In this document: piece by piece, positions 4,791-7,065 of the stretch
Layout of the letters: each line of letters starts with the position of its first letter
Numbering within the stretch: the stretch's first letter is position 1
NCBI GenBank assembly: GCA_046704525.1
Contig: JBJKRS010000130.1
Location: forward strand, 1-7,065
Direction of reading: 5' to 3'
Source of the DNA: GCA-965745 sp046704525
GTDB lineage: Archaea; Thermoplasmatota; Thermoplasmata; Thermoplasmatales; Thermoplasmataceae
Length of the DNA stretch: 7,065 nt
Made by a program: the position numbers and the translations under genes
Notes under the pieces: generated by a model
The model's input: only the letters and a program-made list of their open reading frames with translations
Databases searched by the model: none
Told to the model about the DNA's origin: nothing

Positions 4791-5780
4791 CTACAGCTGT
4801 GCGTCAAGCCATTCCAGAACAATGTGGGCCGTTTCGGGGTCAAGCTCCCGCCGGTCAGAATTGTACTGCTTTCCAATCTCGTCTGGAATCAGATCAACCC
4901 TTGCCTTCTGTTCAAATTTCAGAACATGATTGGCGTTCTCAGGGTAGGCAATTTCAAGGTTTCCTTTATCCCTGCCTATGGCTTCCAGATTTTTGCCATC
5001 CTCTTGCCAGTTCACCTGTAGATCTTTCTTTCCAATGATCACCAGAGCCGGCTCGGAAACTTGCCTTAGCAGGTCGCCAGGGTTGGTAAGCCACAGCTCC
5101 CTGGAAAATGGAAGGTTTGCCTCTGCAGTAAGGCTCTGAATCAATAGTTTTGGGGCCTCGGGAAGGTCATCGGAAACTTCAACCTTCTCGCCCTTGCGGA
5201 ACTTGTCCATGGCATCATCGTATTCCCTGAGGTATTTTTCAGGATCCGCTGTTCCCCTCAGTATGAATGTCATCTGTTGCCTTGTGACATCGCTGATGGA
5301 TCTACCAGGCATTCCAGTGAGTACGAATCCTGAAAATCTGGGATTGATCTGTTGGAGCTGATAGTTCAATGCATGTATTGCACCCTCGCTGCTTGTAAGC
5401 GCGAATATTCTGCTGCCCACCTGTGCTCTCTCTGCAAGCGAATGGACGGCGGAACTGACCTCATCGGCATGGCTCCGCATGCTGATGTTGCCCACCAGCC
5501 TGGGAATGTTTTCCCTTGCGTGCGGACCTGCTGCCCTCTTGTCAAATCTGAGTGACGTGAACCCATGTTCTGCCAGCTCCCTTGCCAACAGTCTTCCAGA
5601 ACCATTTGCTCCCGGAAGGAGAGGGGAACACCAGTCCCGGTCTGTTGGACCACTTCCAGCGACAAAGATGACACCAGCCTTTGCCTTTCCGTGGGAGGGC
5701 TCACATAGGGTTCCGTACATATCAAAATCATCAAGCTTCCAGCTGACTTCTGTCTCACTATACCCGCTACTCTTGGCCAT
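4791..5780 (-). CDS. Alpha/beta-hydrolase (dienelactone hydrolase/YhbU-like esterase group)
   Basis: Cytosolic serine hydrolase of 329 residues with no signal peptide. The strand-loop VAGSGPTDRDW at 40-50 supplies the oxyanion hole and is the signature of the alpha/beta-hydrolase group that carries GSGPTDRDG. The nucleophile elbow is TSSEG (129-133) with Ser131; most relatives have GHSEG, so the first Gly is replaced by Thr. The acid is Asp253 in IIGKKDLQVN and the histidine His285 in PENANHVLK. The region 160-235 is a helical lid. The C-terminus ends with the usual last helix (VLEWLDAQL). The triad is complete, so it is probably an active esterase or peptidase-like hydrolase, substrate unknown. 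The start is secure: AGGAGGT lies nine bases before the ATG, with a TATA box further upstream. It is transcribed alone and diverges from the small membrane-protein gene. Confidence 0.92.
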   Translation of the reverse strand: MAKSSGYSETEVSWKLDDFDMYGTLCEPSHGKAKAGVIFVAGSGPTDRDWCSPLLPGANGSGRLLARELAEHGFTSLRFDKRAAGPHARENIPRLVGNISMRSHADEVSSAVHSLAERAQVGSRIFALTSSEGAIHALNYQLQQINPRFSGFVLTGMPGRSISDVTRQQMTFILRGTADPEKYLREYDDAMDKFRKGEKVEVSDDLPEAPKLLIQSLTAEANLPFSRELWLTNPGDLLRQVSEPALVIIGKKDLQVNWQEDGKNLEAIGRDKGNLEIAYPENANHVLKFEQKARVDLIPDEIGKQYNSDRRELDPETAHIVLEWLDAQL

Positions 5781-5789
5781 GAAGATAAT

Positions 5790-5796
5790 ACCTCCT
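5790..5796 (-). promoter_or_regulatory. Strong Shine-Dalgarno for the hydrolase
   Basis: The minus strand reads AGGAGGT, a near-complete complement of the 16S rRNA 3' end, ending nine bases before ATG5780. It fixes the hydrolase start. Confidence 0.85.
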
Positions 5797-5825
5797 GCTC
5801 AGTCCTGGTTTGATTGCACCCACCG

Positions 5826-5832
5826 ATTTATA
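5826..5832 (-). promoter_or_regulatory. Archaeal TATA box for the hydrolase gene
   Basis: The minus strand reads TATAAAT (in GTATAAATC), centred near 5829, predicting transcription from about 5802 and a leader of about 22 bases that contains the Shine-Dalgarno. Confidence 0.65.
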
Positions 5833-5852
5833 CTCATTCTATCAACCTCAGG

Positions 5853-5884
5853 AGCCTAGGATCAAGGGTGGCATATGTTAGGCT
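5853..5884. repeat. Inverted repeat in the divergent intergenic region
   Basis: AGCCTA at 5853-5858 and TAGGCT at 5879-5884 are perfect reverse complements 20 bases apart, between the hydrolase TATA box and the small membrane-protein gene. It is a candidate operator for the divergent pair. The right arm lies in GTTAGGC (5877-5883), a heptamer also found as its complement at 4672-4678 in the MarR promoter. Confidence 0.3.
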
Positions 5885-5930
5885 AGATGGTGATATTCTG
5901 GCATGGGAATGATTACAGGGTGTGAAAACC

Positions 5931-6194
5931 ATGACAGAAACAGGCGAACGTTCCGCATCAAGGTCTGGAAGAATGACCGTTTCAGGTGCGGTTGGACTTG
6001 CGTTTAATGTTCTATGCATCGTCTTCGGAGCATTAATGATTGCTTTCTCCGTACTCCAATGGCTAGGGGAGCAACCGATACTTTTCGGCTCTACTGACCA
6101 AGCTTTTGAATTCGTTGTAGGCTTCATCATAATTCTCCTTACCGGTGGAGGAATGTCGCGTGAGGTTTCAGAAACTCGCGGCAGGAAGCACTGA
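5931..6194 (+). CDS. Small two-helix membrane protein of unknown function
   Basis: An 87-residue protein, not recognised. A polar N-terminus (TETGERSASRSGR) precedes a first membrane helix at about residues 17-42 (VSGAVGLAFNVLCIVFGALM and following), a short loop (WLGEQPILFGSTDQ), a second helix at about 58-74 (AFEFVVGFIIILLTG) and a basic tail (RGRKH). Both ends probably face the cytoplasm. ATG5931 is chosen because AGGGTG (5917-5922) lies eight bases before it; the in-frame GTG at 5922 overlaps that site and would add only three residues. A competing 127-codon frame on the minus strand here has no membrane segment or ribosome binding site and reads as an antisense shadow. The gene diverges from the hydrolase and converges on the second transporter. 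A role in stress or transport is only guesswork. Confidence 0.7.
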   Translation: MTETGERSASRSGRMTVSGAVGLAFNVLCIVFGALMIAFSVLQWLGEQPILFGSTDQAFEFVVGFIIILLTGGGMSREVSETRGRKH

Positions 6195-6223
6195 TGCCAC
6201 TGATTTGTGTTGATCATTCTGAA

Positions 6224-6237
6224 GGGGCATTAGCCCC
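6224..6237 (-). terminator. Hairpin over the stop codon of the second transporter
   Basis: GGGGC-ATTA-GCCCC is a perfect five-pair G-C stem with a four-base loop, in the 35 bases between two convergent genes. On the minus strand the TAA stop of the transporter (6230-6232) lies inside the loop. No T-run follows on either strand, so it may act as a pause or mRNA end-stabilising element, or as a weak bidirectional terminator. Confidence 0.45.
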
Positions 6238-7065
6238 GCCTCTCCCATAACAGGACCATTACGGCTGCTGCCAGCAGGAGTACTCCTGCCAGGGAAAAAG
6301 AGAGCCCAAGACCGAAGCTGTCAGAAAAGTACCCTACCGCATATCCGAGAATTGCAGCTCCTGCAATCTGGCTGGAAAACAGCATTCCATAATTTGCTCC
6401 TTTACTGTGCTCTGCCTTGCTGCCAGAGTAATCGGACAGTTCTGAGTAAGTTGCAGGGTATGTTATGGATATGGCAAAACCGCTGGCAAAGAGGGAAAAA
6501 ACTATGAGCGGGACTAAAGTTCCTGAAAGGGAAAAAAGGATCGCGCTTACTCCCGCCACCGCATATGATGCTGTTAGCAGTCTCAATCTTGTGAATCGGG
6601 CAGTAAGCCTGCCGGTTGTCATTGCGCCTATAAACTCGAAGGCTACCCATGCTGCCATGAGGTCGTTTGAGATTGAGAACGGAAAGCCTCCATGGTAAAG
6701 GAGGAGGTTTCCGAAGTTGCCAAATATTGCGTTGCTTCCTCCCGACACGAACCCCGTGGCCACAAAGAACAAGGGCAATCCCAGAAGGCCTCTCCTTTTG
6801 TTGTGGACTGTCTCCGCGAGATTTGCGCCCTGATTTTGTCCCAGGTCTTCGTCCACTTTCCTCTGGCCATTCATTTCACCGGCTCCTCGCCTATTCATGG
6901 CAGAGAAAGTGATTGCAACCGCAGTTGTCTGTACAGCTGCATATATCAGGAACGGTCCCCTCCAGCCGAGGATGGAGTAAGACGGTGCAGACATCAGGAA
7001 TGCAAATACTATCCCGAGATTGCCGAATGCGCTCTCAAACCCCATGGACTTATCCAGCCTGGAGC
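6230..7065 (-). CDS. MFS transporter, partial (N-terminal part outside the window)
   Basis: C-terminal 277 residues of a 12-helix major facilitator; the frame is open to the right edge, so the ATG at 7045 is an internal methionine. From that methionine: a helix 5-like segment (about 8-24), GWRGPFLIY (27-35) leading into helix 6, a charged central cytoplasmic loop (51-86, rich in Gln, Asp, Glu, Lys, Arg), then six helices (about 88-107, 127-145, 157-175, 178-200, 220-240, 247-266). GRLTARFTRLR at 145-155 is the repeat of motif A between helices 8 and 9. The helix count implies roughly 120-130 residues are missing. Substrate unknown; the loop and sequence look more like a metabolite or organic-anion carrier than the 14-helix drug exporter elsewhere in the window, but that is only an impression. 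Stop is TAA; convergent with the small membrane gene. Confidence 0.9.
   Translation of the reverse strand, partial: SRLDKSMGFESAFGNLGIVFAFLMSAPSYSILGWRGPFLIYAAVQTTAVAITFSAMNRRGAGEMNGQRKVDEDLGQNQGANLAETVHNKRRGLLGLPLFFVATGFVSGGSNAIFGNFGNLLLYHGGFPFSISNDLMAAWVAFEFIGAMTTGRLTARFTRLRLLTASYAVAGVSAILFSLSGTLVPLIVFSLFASGFAISITYPATYSELSDYSGSKAEHSKGANYGMLFSSQIAGAAILGYAVGYFSDSFGLGLSFSLAGVLLLAAAVMVLLWERRG

Noticed and set aside
4458..5021. Long open frame on the plus strand across the MarR and hydrolase region
   Set aside because: It is antisense to two genes with clear family motifs; its product has no protein-like pattern. Only its internal SD-ATG at 4720-4736 was kept as an observation.
5834..6217. 127-codon minus-strand frame opposite the small membrane protein
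   Set aside because: Pro/Ser/Thr-rich shadow without ribosome site or promoter, while the plus strand shows two membrane helices and a Shine-Dalgarno.
1..7065. CRISPR arrays, tandem repeats or complete insertion sequences
   Set aside because: No regularly spaced direct repeats, no intact transposase and no paired terminal inverted repeats were seen.

Overview
The window reads as archaeal. The triosephosphate isomerase is the short archaeal type (219 residues). Several genes are preceded by archaeal TATA-like boxes (for example TTTATAAG and TATAAAT) about 25-27 bases before a plausible transcription start, and the clearest ribosome binding site is AGGAGGT. Gene content (non-phosphorylated sugar metabolism type SDR, MarR-controlled drug exporter, small membrane proteins) and moderate GC fit a Thermoplasmata-like heterotroph, but this is an inference and I do not name a genus.

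Layout from left to right. Positions 16-1201 (minus) hold a probable two-gene unit: an unrecognised four-helix membrane protein followed after 25 bases by tpiA. Positions 1288-2082 (minus) hold a classical NAD(H)-type short-chain dehydrogenase with its own very clear TATA box; that box implies the real start is an internal TTG or GTG and not the upstream ATG. Positions 2104-2623 form a 520-base stretch without an intact gene. It contains what look like remnants of two coding sequences on opposite strands and, at 2440-2586, a compact plus-strand structured RNA candidate: three consecutive hairpins, the last a stem of about 16 pairs directly followed by six T's. The third stem has a G.U pair that only works on the plus strand. 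A reading frame through the same bases resembles the tail of an IS605/IS1341-type TnpB, so a leftover omega-RNA-like 3' end of a vanished element is my favoured but unproven reading.

Positions 2624-4541 (minus) are a MarR regulator followed 16 bases later by a 14-helix DHA2-type multidrug exporter, a standard repressor-exporter pair. The regulator's coding signal continues upstream of its first ATG without a usual start codon. Positions 4791-5780 (minus) encode an alpha/beta hydrolase with a strong promoter and Shine-Dalgarno, divergent from a small two-helix membrane protein (5931-6194, plus). The window ends with the C-terminal two thirds of a second MFS transporter (6230 to the right edge, minus), convergent with the small gene.

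The right half (regulator, exporter, hydrolase, second transporter) looks like a stress or xenobiotic-handling neighbourhood; the left half is central sugar metabolism. The most interesting item is the structured RNA candidate between the two halves.
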